Assembly: GCF_019192735.1 (NCBI RefSeq)
Contig: NZ_JAHTKP010000043.1
Location: 1-64,000, forward strand
Source: Kitasatospora aureofaciens
GTDB taxonomy: Bacteria > Actinomycetota > Actinomycetes > Streptomycetales > Streptomycetaceae
Reading direction: 5' to 3'
Length of the DNA: 64,000 bases
A model generated the notes under the pieces. The model saw only the letters and a program-made list of their open reading frames with translations, was not told the DNA's origin and ran no database searches. A program made the position numbers and the translations under genes. Position 1 is the first letter of the stretch. Each line of letters starts with the position of its first letter. Shown piece after piece: positions 1 to 10,084 of the stretch.

Positions 1-85
1 CCCCCGCCGCTATCTGCCTGAGGGCAGCATGGACCAGCTCTACCCTGGCGAGCAGGCTCGCGACCAACTACCACCCACCGCATGA
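1..85 (+). CDS. C-terminal end of an unidentified protein (partial, uncertain)
   Basis: An open frame enters from the left edge and ends with TGA at 83-85, giving about 27 residues that end in DQLPPTA. Its composition is plausible for a protein tail, but it is too short to recognise a family or to be certain that it is coding. It would be convergent with the ATP-binding protein at 230-634. Confidence 0.3.
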   Translation, partial: PRRYLPEGSMDQLYPGEQARDQLPPTA

Positions 86-229
86 CCGTTGGCAAACGAC
101 CACTACACCACTTCACGGGACATGACCCCTGACCGTTCACGACGATGTACCGTGCCAGCGCCTTCCGCAGCCCCGCACCGCAGTAGAAGCACCGCGTCCC
201 CGCCACCCCGGACGGCCTCCCGAACCTCA

Positions 230-634
230 TCACGCACCACCTTCCGGACCCACCAGAGCCCAAACGATCTTCCCGATACCCTCAGGCCGAGGGGTGCAGC
301 CCCACTCCGCCGACAAGGCCTCCACCAGGCACAACCCCCGGCCAGACACGTGGTCGGCGCAGGTGGACCGCCGGATCACCGGCCGCTCGCTGCTCGCGTC
401 GTGTACCTCCATCCGAAGGTGGTCACAGACCAGCTCGAACCGGATGGCGATGCGCCGCCCCTTGGGCACGCGGGCGTGCACCACGGCGTTGGTCACCAGC
501 TCGGACAGCACAAGAAGACCGCCCGGCAGGAGCGCAGACGCTCCGGGAACGCCGATTAGGAAGTCCCGCAGCAGCAAGCGAGCCCTGTGAGCCGACAGCC
601 GATGCCGCGGAAGCGTCGCCTCGAACGCGGACAT
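230..634 (-). CDS. ATP-binding anti-sigma-factor-like protein (HATPase_c, RsbW type)
   Basis: This small single-domain GHKL ATPase of about 134 residues resembles the serine kinase/anti-sigma family that is strongly expanded in streptomycetes. The N-box is visible as LSELVTNAVVHA and a G-box-like segment as SGRGLCLVEAL. I chose the ATG at 634 because the protein then begins MSAFEATLPRH, the usual start of the family; longer frames add a low-complexity leader. Such proteins usually bind or phosphorylate an antagonist or a sigma factor; the partner is not visible here. It is transcribed away from the HTH-TPR regulator at 863, with a palindrome between them, so the two may be co-regulated. Family assignment is confident; the target is unknown. 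Confidence 0.8.
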   Translation of the reverse strand: MSAFEATLPRHRLSAHRARLLLRDFLIGVPGASALLPGGLLVLSELVTNAVVHARVPKGRRIAIRFELVCDHLRMEVHDASSERPVIRRSTCADHVSGRGLCLVEALSAEWGCTPRPEGIGKIVWALVGPEGGA

Positions 635-793
635 CCCAATGGCCAGCCGACCGGTCCCACTACCGACTTGGGGTTCACCCGAACTGATCACCCGCACCAC
701 CCTCCCGGCGCCCAATGGGAGGCCCGAACCTGGACGTTCCGGCCCTTGACACCAGGCTGCCGAGAGGGAGTGCAGGCTTCGCACCCAAGCTGA

Positions 794-810
794 TTACCCA
801 ATGTGGGTAA
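794..810. promoter_or_regulatory. Perfect palindrome in a divergent promoter region, candidate operator
   Basis: TTACCCA-ATG-TGGGTAA forms 7-bp perfect arms around a 3-bp centre. It lies about 53 bp upstream of the GTG of the HTH-TPR regulator at 863 and about 160 bp upstream of the divergent ATP-binding gene. Position and symmetry suit an operator for a dimeric repressor, perhaps autoregulation by the 863 product. This is inference from position only. Confidence 0.4.
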
Positions 811-862
811 ACTCACAGGCAATCAACTTCCTTGCGGCGGCTACTGATCAACACCGGGGGCA

Positions 863-2137
863 GTGGTGACCGAGGCACGCGTACCGGACCGGCTACCAGC
901 GGTCCTGCTGTCCAACCCGGAGATGATCGCCGCGTGCCGAAGACGCGACTTCGCCGCCGTGTTCCGGCTGCTCAAACTGGCCGGGGTCTACCCGTCGCTC
1001 ATCGCTCGCGCCTGTGACATGACGCCCAGCCGGGTCGGCGAGGTCATCGCGGGCAAGCGCAAGATCGAGAAGATCGATCTTGTCGAGCGCATCGCGGACG
1101 GACTGCACATCCCCGGCCGCATGCTCGGGCTGGCCTCTCGGATGTGGGAACAGGAAGCAGCGCCGACGCAGCCCCGATGCCACGCTCCGGCGCCGACCGC
1201 CAGCGGCCAAGGCCTCAGCGCACCGATCGACCCGGAGTTCTTCGTCAGCCACCTGCGCACGGCCATGCCTGGCCACTACAGGGCCGCCAACCTACTCGGG
1301 TCCCGCCACGCGCTCGACGCGGTGACCCGCCACGTCCAACTGCTCGACCGCCTCCAGCAAAACGCTGGAGGCAGCGCCCGAGACAAGCTCCTGACCATCG
1401 GTGCCCGCACCGCGGAGTTCCTGGGCTGGCTGAACCAGGACCTCGGGGACTTCGACCAGGCCCTCTACTGGTCGGACCGTGCCATGGAGTGGGCCCAGGA
1501 GAGCGGCGACGACGTCATGGCCGCTTACGTGCTCTTCCGGAAGAGCAATCAGGCCACCGCCCAACGCAGTGCCCAGAAGGCCGTCAGCCTCGCGCGTGCC
1601 GCTCAACGTTCCGTCGGGGCCACGCAGCGCATCCGGGCTTTGGCCGCGCAGCAGGAGGCCCAGGGCCACGCGCTCATGGGCAACCCGCGCTTCGCCCAGG
1701 CCAAGTTCGATGAGGCCCACGAACTCGCCGCCGAGCCGGAAGACTCACACGCCGACGACGCACTCGATCTGGCGTACTGCACGCCGACCTACGTCGAGAT
1801 GCAGCGGGCGAACTGCTTGATCGACTTCGGCGACCCGCACACGGCCGTGGGCATGTTCGAGTCAGAGCTCCGGTCCCTGCCCCCGATCTACCGCAACGAC
1901 CAAGGCGTGTACCTCTCTCGGCTGGCGCGCGCCTACGCAGTGTCCGGCGAGCCGGAGCAGGCAGCCGCCGCAGCCGGCCGGGCCTTGTCGATCGCCATCG
2001 ACACCGAGTCCGCCCGGACGATGTCCGAGCTGTCCGCAGCGGGCAAGGCCCTTCAGCACTGGCACGCCGTACCCGAAGTAGCCACGTTCACCGGCCGTTT
2101 GACCCTGATGGGCACGGCGAACCCTCTCGACCGCTGA
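863..2137 (+). CDS. Helix-turn-helix regulator with C-terminal TPR-like repeats
   Basis: This 424-residue protein has an XRE-like helix-turn-helix at about residues 30-90 (SLIARACDMTPSRVGEVIAG, then a helix ending at the conserved start of a linker). A long alpha-helical region follows with TPR-like pairs (GWLNQDLGDFDQALYWSDRA; MGNPRFAQAKFDEAHELA; SRLARAYAVSGEPEQAAAAAG). The architecture is common in streptomycete signal-sensing regulators, where the TPR part binds a peptide or protein ligand. The start is GTG at 863, giving MVTEARVP; an in-frame GTG follows directly. The creatininase-like gene begins 8-25 bp downstream, so the two are probably co-transcribed. Ligand and targets are unknown. 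Confidence 0.75.
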   Translation: MVTEARVPDRLPAVLLSNPEMIAACRRRDFAAVFRLLKLAGVYPSLIARACDMTPSRVGEVIAGKRKIEKIDLVERIADGLHIPGRMLGLASRMWEQEAAPTQPRCHAPAPTASGQGLSAPIDPEFFVSHLRTAMPGHYRAANLLGSRHALDAVTRHVQLLDRLQQNAGGSARDKLLTIGARTAEFLGWLNQDLGDFDQALYWSDRAMEWAQESGDDVMAAYVLFRKSNQATAQRSAQKAVSLARAAQRSVGATQRIRALAAQQEAQGHALMGNPRFAQAKFDEAHELAAEPEDSHADDALDLAYCTPTYVEMQRANCLIDFGDPHTAVGMFESELRSLPPIYRNDQGVYLSRLARAYAVSGEPEQAAAAAGRALSIAIDTESARTMSELSAAGKALQHWHAVPEVATFTGRLTLMGTANPLDR

Positions 2138-2162
2138 CGACCTGATGAGACAGGCTGGGCCC

Positions 2163-2879
2163 ATGGACGCACTGATCACGGCCGCCACCTCCGCAGACGA
2201 ACGCCGGCGCGGCGCCAAGGTCGCCGTGCTGCCGGTCGGCAGCTTCGAGCAGCACGGCGACCACTTGCCGCTCACCACTGACACCGTCGTCGCCAGCCTG
2301 ATCGCCCAGCGGATCGCCGCCGACTACGACCTGTTTCTCCTGCCGCCCATCACGATGTCCTGTTCGCACGAACACGCCCACATGCCAGGCACCGTCAGCA
2401 TCAGCGCCGCCACGCTCTACGCCGTGATCAACGACACATGGAAGTCCCTCCAGGCATCCGGAGTCCCCGGCCTCCTGATCGTGAACGGCCACGGCGGCAA
2501 CTACGTCCTCTCGAACGTCGTCCAGGAAGCCAACACCGCCGGTCCGCGTGTCGCCCTCTTCCCCATCCGGGAGGACTGGCACCAGGCCCGCGAGGCCGCC
2601 GGGCTTGAGAGCTCAGGCGCCGAGGACATGCACGGCGGCGAGCTGGAGGTGTCCCTGCTCCGCCACGGCGCTCCCCACCTCGTCCGCGACGGCATCGAGG
2701 GCGACGACCACGACGCTCCGGAGCGTCCCCACCTCCTCACCCTGGGCATGGCCGGCTACACCCGCAACGGCATCATCGGCCGCCCCTCGCTCGGTACGAC
2801 CGAGAAGGGCAAAGCCATCCTTGAGAGCCTGTCCAAGTCGGCCGCCGCACACCTGTCACTCATCGGAGGCCACCGATAG
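2163..2879 (+). CDS. Creatininase-family metal-dependent amidohydrolase
   Basis: The product has about 238 residues. Family metal and catalytic motifs are intact: GSFEQHGDHLPLTTD supplies Glu29, His31 and Asp40; NGHGGN contains His110; and DMHGGELEVSL supplies Glu160. The superfamily includes creatinine amidohydrolase, the peptidase MftE of mycofactocin synthesis and FAPy/formamide hydrolases, all using a two-metal centre on amide bonds. There is no mycofactocin gene set nearby, so the substrate is not predictable. I chose ATG 2163 (MDALITAATS); an upstream GTG-type start at 2145 adds six residues and would be only 7 bp from the preceding stop. Coupling to the HTH-TPR regulator suggests that the regulator controls or senses its chemistry. 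Confidence 0.8.
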   Translation: MDALITAATSADERRRGAKVAVLPVGSFEQHGDHLPLTTDTVVASLIAQRIAADYDLFLLPPITMSCSHEHAHMPGTVSISAATLYAVINDTWKSLQASGVPGLLIVNGHGGNYVLSNVVQEANTAGPRVALFPIREDWHQAREAAGLESSGAEDMHGGELEVSLLRHGAPHLVRDGIEGDDHDAPERPHLLTLGMAGYTRNGIIGRPSLGTTEKGKAILESLSKSAAAHLSLIGGHR

Positions 2880-3121
2880 CCACCGGCTACCATCGGTGGG
2901 CGACCCAGTGACACCTGTAAGGCGTAGGAACACTCCACGGCCGAGGGACGGTTCGACCAACTTCTCGGCAGCGGGCTTGCGGGCCACCTCGGTGGCGGTC
3001 AGGAAGCCATTGCCGTGCTGGTGCCGGGTCGCCAGTTGGCCAATTTGTCGCCAGGGATCAATGCAGAGGCTCTACCGTATTCGAGTTGAGGTGACGGGAC
3101 ATCGGATAGAGGGTGGGCGCG

Positions 3122-3454
3122 GTGGATATTCCGCTGGTAGATGCGGTGGCAGCGGTTAGGGACGAGTTGATCGCAGCAGCGGCCGCAGGCGGGGAACACG
3201 AGGACGTCGTGTTCGCGGTGGGACCGGTGGAGATGGAGTTCGAAGTCGAGTTGCGCGCGGACGCGAAGGCGAAGGCCGGGTTCCGGCTATGGGCTGTCGG
3301 GGCGGAGACAGAGGCGGGGGTATCGCGCGGTCGCACGCACCGGGTGTCGTTCACACTCACGCCCAAGAACACCAACGGCGGTGACCTGATGGTCGCCGGT
3401 TCCGCGGGCCGCCAGTCAGGTCCCGGGGTCACCGAGGAGCGCATTCCGGACTGA
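3122..3454 (+). CDS. trypco2 family protein (trypsin co-occurring domain 2)
   Basis: This small soluble protein of about 110 residues starts MDIPLVDAVAAVRDEL. An N-terminal helix is followed by beta-strand-rich sequence with alternating charged residues (VEMEFEVELRADAK) and a conserved HRVSFTLTPKN end. This is the pattern I associate with trypco2, a domain recurrently encoded beside trypsin-like protease/NTPase proteins in multicellular bacteria. The next gene, 72 bp downstream on the same strand, is exactly such a protein. I chose GTG 3122, preceded by AGAGGGTGG; GTG 3113 is the alternative. The biochemical role is unknown; the association suggests a regulator, adaptor or substrate of the protease. 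Confidence 0.7.
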   Translation: MDIPLVDAVAAVRDELIAAAAAGGEHEDVVFAVGPVEMEFEVELRADAKAKAGFRLWAVGAETEAGVSRGRTHRVSFTLTPKNTNGGDLMVAGSAGRQSGPGVTEERIPD

Positions 3455-3526
3455 GGTACCCCTGTCCTGGAACGACGAAACTTGCGGGGCGCGGAGATTC
3501 AGCTTGCGGCGCATTGAGGGGCCAGG

Positions 3527-6500
3527 GTGGAACGCGATCGTCTGGCAGGAGTAACCGGGCCGGGTGGTCCTGGGTCGGGGTACGCGGTGGGCGGTCGGCT
3601 CGTGCTGACTTCTGCACATGTCGCGGGCCGAACTGGGGTCAGGGTGGAGGTGTTCCATCCGGGCGCCGCTCACCGCCAGGGTGAGCCGCCGATGGGCGGG
3701 ACAGTGGTGTGGTGCGGCACGCCCGGAGGCCGGGACGATGCGGCGCTGGTCCGGGTGGACGAGGACGAACGGTGGCAGGCACCGACCGGGCCCGTTCGCT
3801 GGGGGCGAATGGCGACGGACAGGCCCGCCGGCTGCGAGACCTGGGGCGTGCCAGATGTCGCCCAGCGCGCAGACAAGCCCGTGGAGGCCGCGCAGTTGCG
3901 CGGCGAGGTGAACCCCGGCAGTGGATTCGTGGATAACCAGTACGTCATGGACCTGCGCCAGCACCCCCCGCAGTGGTCGCCTGCTGGCACGTCACCGTGG
4001 GGCGGTTTGTCGGGAGCGGCGGTGTTCTGTGACCGGCTGCTCGTAGGCGTGGTGGCCTCTGAAAGGGCCTACTCCGGCCGTGGCCAGTTGAACGTGGTGC
4101 CCGCCTACGTCCTCCATCACACTCCCTTCCCAGCTCTCTCTCGTTCGTTCAGTGACGTCCTGTCCGAGCACGGCATCGCCCCGGCCGCTCTGGAGGCGGT
4201 GGAATTCCAGCACCTAGCCGACCCCGCCAGCCAGATTCGGGTTCGGTCAGGGATAGGGTCGCCCGTTGGTCTGCTGGAGGCCGGACGGCAGACCGTCCCG
4301 TTCCACGGCCGCGAAGACCTCTTGGAACGCCTGGGCGCGTGGTGTGCGCTCGGCGGGTTCGGAGCTTGGCTACTGCACGGGCCCGGTGGGCAGGGCAAGA
4401 CTCGCCTAGCGCATCACCTCTCCATGCTGCTGGCCGCAGACCGGTGGGCTGTGCTGTGGCCGCGCACGGACGCCACCGCAGCCGAAGTGCGAGAGATCCG
4501 GCACGCCTCCAAGCCACTATTGGTCGTCCTTGACTATGCCGAGACTCGCACCCAACAGCTGGCTGCCATTGTCGAAGCCGCCGTCGAGCACCCGGGTACC
4601 ACTCCACTGAAGATCCTTCTGCTGGCCCGCACCGATGGCGACTGGTGGCGGCGCGCCACCAACAGTCGTCTCTCCCGGGATCTGCTAGGCAGCGCCCCCA
4701 CGCACCTGCTCACCCCGTTGGAGAACGAGCCTGCTGACCGTCCAGGCGCCTACCGTGACGCTGTCCGGGCGCTCGCCGCCGCCCTACCCCAGGTTGAGGG
4801 CCTTGCTGAGCACAACTGGCTGGCCTCCGCAGATACCCTGCCGATACCGCAGCTCAGTCATGACGTCTACGGCAACGCACTCACCCTCCACATGACCGCT
4901 CTCGCTGACCTACTTGACACCGCCCTCGGGCCGGCCGACCAGATCGGACTGGGCAAGAATGATGGGGCTCATCGGACGGCGGAAGAGGTGGAGGATCGTC
5001 TTCTTTCCCACGAGAGCCATTACTGGGAACAGAGCGCCGCCGCCCGCGGCCTCGTGCCGTCGGATCTGTATCCGGAAGCCATGGAAGCAGCACTGGCCGC
5101 AGCCCATCTGGTCGGCGCCACCGACCGCGCAGGTGCCGACGCCATTTGGCGCAGACTCCCTATGCTGGCTGACCAAACTCGGGCCCGGCGTGATCAAGTC
5201 ACAGCGTGGATCGCCAGCCTCTATCCTGCCGCATCTGGAGATCGACCGTGGGGAGTGCTACAGCCCGACCGTCTCGCTGAACGCCACATCGGCCGCGTAT
5301 TGGATGACAACCCCGCCATCGCCGCCCAACTCCTCGACGGCGCCGACAACACTCAGGCCAGCCAGTTGCTGACCGTGTACAGCCGCGCCGCCGCTCACCC
5401 CGTCTTCCACGACCGCCTTGACACCCAGCTCACCAACCTGTGCACGCACAACTTTCATCGACTTGCCAGTCTTGTCATCGCCACGGCTGTCCAGACCGAC
5501 CACCCTGAGCCGCTCATTACCGCCCTTGACGCTGTCATCAACGACGATGAAACTCCCCTCAACGACCTAATCACCCTCCATGGCCTCCTTCCGGCCTCCA
5601 GTCGACGCCTCGCCAGCACAGCGGTCAGCCTCGCCGAAACCATCACTGGCGGCTATCGAATGTTGGCCGAAGCGAACCCTGACGCTTTCCTGCGTGACCT
5701 CGCCTCGTCGCTGAACAACCTGTCCATCCGGTTGGGGGAGGCAGGGCGGCGGGAGGAGGGCCTTGCCGCCATCGAGGAAGCCGTGAGCATCCGCCGCGCA
5801 CTGGTCGAAAGCAACCCGGACGCCCACCTGCCCGACCTCGCCATGTGCCTGAACAACTTGTCCGTCGATCTGGGAGAGCTGGGGCGGCGGGAGGAGGGCC
5901 TTGCCGCCATCGAGGAAGCCGTGAGCATCCGCCGCGCGCTGGCAGAGAGCAACCCGGACGCCCACCTGCCCGACCTCGCCACGAGCCTGAACAATCTGTC
6001 GATCCGGTTGGGGGAAGCTGGGCGAAGGGAGGAGGGCCTTGCCGCGTGCCTGGAAGCCGTCCGCCACTACCGCGCACTGGCCAAGGCCGGCCCGGACACC
6101 TACCTGCCGGACCTCGCCTTGTTCCTGAACAATCTGTCGATCCGGTTGGGGGAAGCTGGGCGAAGGGAGGAGGGCCTTGCCGCGTGCCTGGAAGCCGTCC
6201 GCCACTACCGCGCACTGGCCCAAGCAAACCCAGACGCCCACCTGCCCGACCTCGCCATGTCCCTGAACAATCTGTCCAATCGGTTGGGGGAAGCTGGGCG
6301 AAGGGAGGAGGGCCTTGCCGCGTGCCTGGAAGCCGTCCGCCACTACCGCGCACTGGCCCAAGCAAACCCGAAGTCCTACCTGCCCGGCCTCGCCTCGTCA
6401 CTGAACAACCTGTCCGTCCGGTTGAGGGAGGCGGGACAGCGGGAGGAAGGCCTCGCCGCTATCGAAGAAGCCGTGAGCATCCGCCGCGCACTGGCAGAGA

Positions 6501-7282
6501 GCAACCCGGACGCCTTCCTACCCGACGTCGCCTCGTCACTGAACAACCTGTCCGTCAATCTGGGAGAGCTGGGGAGGCTGAAGGAAGGCCTCGCTGCAAG
6601 CTTGGAAGCCGTGGGCATCCGCCGCGCACTGGTCGAGAGCAACCCGGACGCCTTCCTACCCGACCTCGCCTCATCGCTGAACAACCTGTCCGTCGATCTG
6701 GGGGACACGGGGCGATGGGAGGAAGGCCTTGCGGCAATCGAAGAAGCCGTGGGCATCCGCCGCGCACTGGCAGAGGTCAGTCCGGACGCCTTCCTACCCG
6801 ACCTCGCCTCATCGCTGAACAACCTGTCCAATTGGTTGACGGAGGGGGGCCAGCAAGAGGAAGGCCTCGCCGCAAGCTTGGAGGCCGTCCACCACTACCG
6901 CGCGCTGACCCAAACAAACCCAGAAGCTTTCCTGCCCGACCTCGCCTCGTCACTGAACAACCTGTCTAATCGATTGGGAGAGGCGGGACGAAGGGAGGAA
7001 GGCCTTGCCACCATCGAGGAAGCCGTCCGCCACTACCGCGCACTGGCCCAAACAAACCCAGACGCCCACCTGCCCGACCTCGCCATGTCCCTGCACAACC
7101 TGTCCGCCAACCTGGGAGGGGCTGGCCGGCCGGACGAGGGCCTTGCCACCATCCAGGAAGCCGCGAGCATCCGCCGTGCGCTAGCCGAGGCGTACCCCGA
7201 CCTCTTCAAAGTCGACCTGCAACGATCGTTGAAGGTCACAGCCTGGCTCAAGTCCCTTCCGCGATACCCGACCGAGGGGTAA
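3527..7282 (+). CDS. Trypsin-like protease - STAND NTPase - TPR conflict protein
   Basis: This 1251-residue multidomain protein has three parts. Residues 1-200 are a trypsin-like serine protease with the triad His31 (TSAHV), Asp71 (DDAALV) and Ser162 (GLSGAAV). Residues 258-700 are a STAND/AP-ATPase NTPase with a FHGRED entry motif, Walker A GPGGQGKT at 285-292 and Walker B LLVVLDYAE with Asp336. Residues 729-1234 are 11 tandem 46-residue TPR units related to kinesin-light-chain repeats. In such proteins the repeats sense a trigger, the NTPase oligomerises and the effector domain, here a protease, is activated. GTG 3527 is preceded by GAGGG at 3516-3520. Third-position A/T appears commoner than in the core genes, consistent with an acquired segment. 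No substrate is predictable. Confidence 0.85.
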   Translation: MERDRLAGVTGPGGPGSGYAVGGRLVLTSAHVAGRTGVRVEVFHPGAAHRQGEPPMGGTVVWCGTPGGRDDAALVRVDEDERWQAPTGPVRWGRMATDRPAGCETWGVPDVAQRADKPVEAAQLRGEVNPGSGFVDNQYVMDLRQHPPQWSPAGTSPWGGLSGAAVFCDRLLVGVVASERAYSGRGQLNVVPAYVLHHTPFPALSRSFSDVLSEHGIAPAALEAVEFQHLADPASQIRVRSGIGSPVGLLEAGRQTVPFHGREDLLERLGAWCALGGFGAWLLHGPGGQGKTRLAHHLSMLLAADRWAVLWPRTDATAAEVREIRHASKPLLVVLDYAETRTQQLAAIVEAAVEHPGTTPLKILLLARTDGDWWRRATNSRLSRDLLGSAPTHLLTPLENEPADRPGAYRDAVRALAAALPQVEGLAEHNWLASADTLPIPQLSHDVYGNALTLHMTALADLLDTALGPADQIGLGKNDGAHRTAEEVEDRLLSHESHYWEQSAAARGLVPSDLYPEAMEAALAAAHLVGATDRAGADAIWRRLPMLADQTRARRDQVTAWIASLYPAASGDRPWGVLQPDRLAERHIGRVLDDNPAIAAQLLDGADNTQASQLLTVYSRAAAHPVFHDRLDTQLTNLCTHNFHRLASLVIATAVQTDHPEPLITALDAVINDDETPLNDLITLHGLLPASSRRLASTAVSLAETITGGYRMLAEANPDAFLRDLASSLNNLSIRLGEAGRREEGLAAIEEAVSIRRALVESNPDAHLPDLAMCLNNLSVDLGELGRREEGLAAIEEAVSIRRALAESNPDAHLPDLATSLNNLSIRLGEAGRREEGLAACLEAVRHYRALAKAGPDTYLPDLALFLNNLSIRLGEAGRREEGLAACLEAVRHYRALAQANPDAHLPDLAMSLNNLSNRLGEAGRREEGLAACLEAVRHYRALAQANPKSYLPGLASSLNNLSVRLREAGQREEGLAAIEEAVSIRRALAESNPDAFLPDVASSLNNLSVNLGELGRLKEGLAASLEAVGIRRALVESNPDAFLPDLASSLNNLSVDLGDTGRWEEGLAAIEEAVGIRRALAEVSPDAFLPDLASSLNNLSNWLTEGGQQEEGLAASLEAVHHYRALTQTNPEAFLPDLASSLNNLSNRLGEAGRREEGLATIEEAVRHYRALAQTNPDAHLPDLAMSLHNLSANLGGAGRPDEGLATIQEAASIRRALAEAYPDLFKVDLQRSLKVTAWLKSLPRYPTEG
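5711..7228 (+). repeat. Eleven tandem 138-bp units encoding 46-residue TPR repeats
   Basis: Units start at 5711, 5849, 5987 and so on, exactly every 138 bp to 7091, each opening with a LNNLS or LHNLS motif and ending near NPDAxLPDLA. Units 3, 4 and 5 (about 5987-6400) are almost identical at DNA level over roughly 100 bp. Neighbouring units keep the protein consensus but differ at synonymous and solvent-exposed positions. This indicates recent in-frame duplication or gene conversion inside the gene. Confidence 0.95.
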
Positions 7283-7433
7283 TGCGGTACAGACGGTCAC
7301 CAACAATCGGCCCGACCTTCACGCGAAGGTGGGAGACGCCATCTACTGACTATCACTCGCAGGAATGCTGACGAACGCACAGTCGTACTCGCGGTGAGGC
7401 CAGTCCTTTGACCGACGCAGTCGTGCATGCAAC

Positions 7434-7466
7434 GGAGCCTTCCCGAGTCCTGCTAGGGAAGGCTCC
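7434..7466. terminator. Hairpin terminator after the protease-STAND-TPR gene
   Basis: GGAGCCTTCCC and GGGAAGGCTCC form a perfect 11-bp stem with an 11-nt loop, in the convergent gap 150 bp after the TPR gene stop. It lacks a T-tract, as is usual in this group, and could serve both strands. Confidence 0.7.
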
Positions 7467-7484
7467 ATGCGTCGCGCTGAGGGG

Positions 7485-7688
7485 TCAGACCCACTCGATC
7501 GACGTCTCGATGCCCGGGGCACTCCGGGCGGCGGGCAGAGGGGTCCTCTGGCCGCCTTGCCGGGCCTCCCTGGGGTGGGCGGGGTCGCCCGGGGCGCGCG
7601 TCATGCCGAGCGCGCCCAGGACGAGCTCCCGCTCACCCTCCGGAAGGCTGTGAAGTAAGTCACACAGCTCGCTCACCGTGTCACCCAT
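7485..7688 (-). CDS. Small hypothetical protein downstream of the radical SAM gene
   Basis: This 67-residue frame starts MGDTVSELCDLLHSLPEGE only 8 bp after the stop of the radical SAM gene, on the same strand. The first half looks like a real amphipathic helical segment (ERELVLGALGMTRAP); the C-terminal half is low complexity. The close spacing suggests it is the last gene of that transcript. No family recognised. It may be a short remnant of what normally follows the radical SAM gene. Confidence 0.4.
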   Translation of the reverse strand: MGDTVSELCDLLHSLPEGERELVLGALGMTRAPGDPAHPREARQGGQRTPLPAARSAPGIETSIEWV

Positions 7689-7696
7689 ACTTCGGG

Positions 7697-9640
<1,944 letters not shown>

Positions 9641-10084
9641 GTACTAGGAACCCTTACGACGTGATTCGGTGCCGCGCGCATCGGCAGGCGACGGCTGGGA
9701 GGGGTGACCCTCAAGGGTAGCCCAATCCGGGGAACGGGCCGCCTGGCTCACCCCCGCCCCCCACAGAGCCCCGGTCCCGCGGCGCGCTCCGGCGCGACCG
9801 GCGGCCGTCGCAGCCGCCCCGCCGCCCACGGTGCGCGCCCGCCGTTCCCGCGCCGTCCGCCGTTGACACCCCCGGACGGCCCGTGCGCTACTGGCAGGGC
9901 TCCGCCGGAGACCCCCTGCACCCCTTCCGGAGACGGGAGTTGGGCCGTACGCTCGGCCCTCCGCCGACTCCCCACCGGCGACCCGTCCCCGGCCCGCAAG
10001 GCCCCGACCCCGGCTCCGCCGGGCCGCGTCCGGCGGCGCACCGTCCGCGCCCCGGCGGCCCCGCGCCCGGGTGCAAGGAGAACC
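9641..10084. other. 444-bp intergenic region between divergent genes
   Basis: This is very GC-rich sequence between the radical SAM gene and the M14 peptidase. The open frame that continues upstream of the peptidase is low-complexity Pro/Arg/Ala and does not look coding. A TTGACA hexamer at 9863-9868 is present, but no matching -10 element lies at normal spacing, so I do not call a promoter. Nothing else recognised. Confidence 0.5.

Noticed and set aside
5711..7228. The regular 138-bp repeats as a possible CRISPR array or mobile repeat.
   Set aside because: There are no spacers, the repeats are in frame and encode TPR helices.
9863..9868. TTGACA as a -35 element for the M14 peptidase gene.
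   Set aside because: No TANNNT-like -10 at 16-19 bp spacing, and it lies over 200 bp from the start codon.
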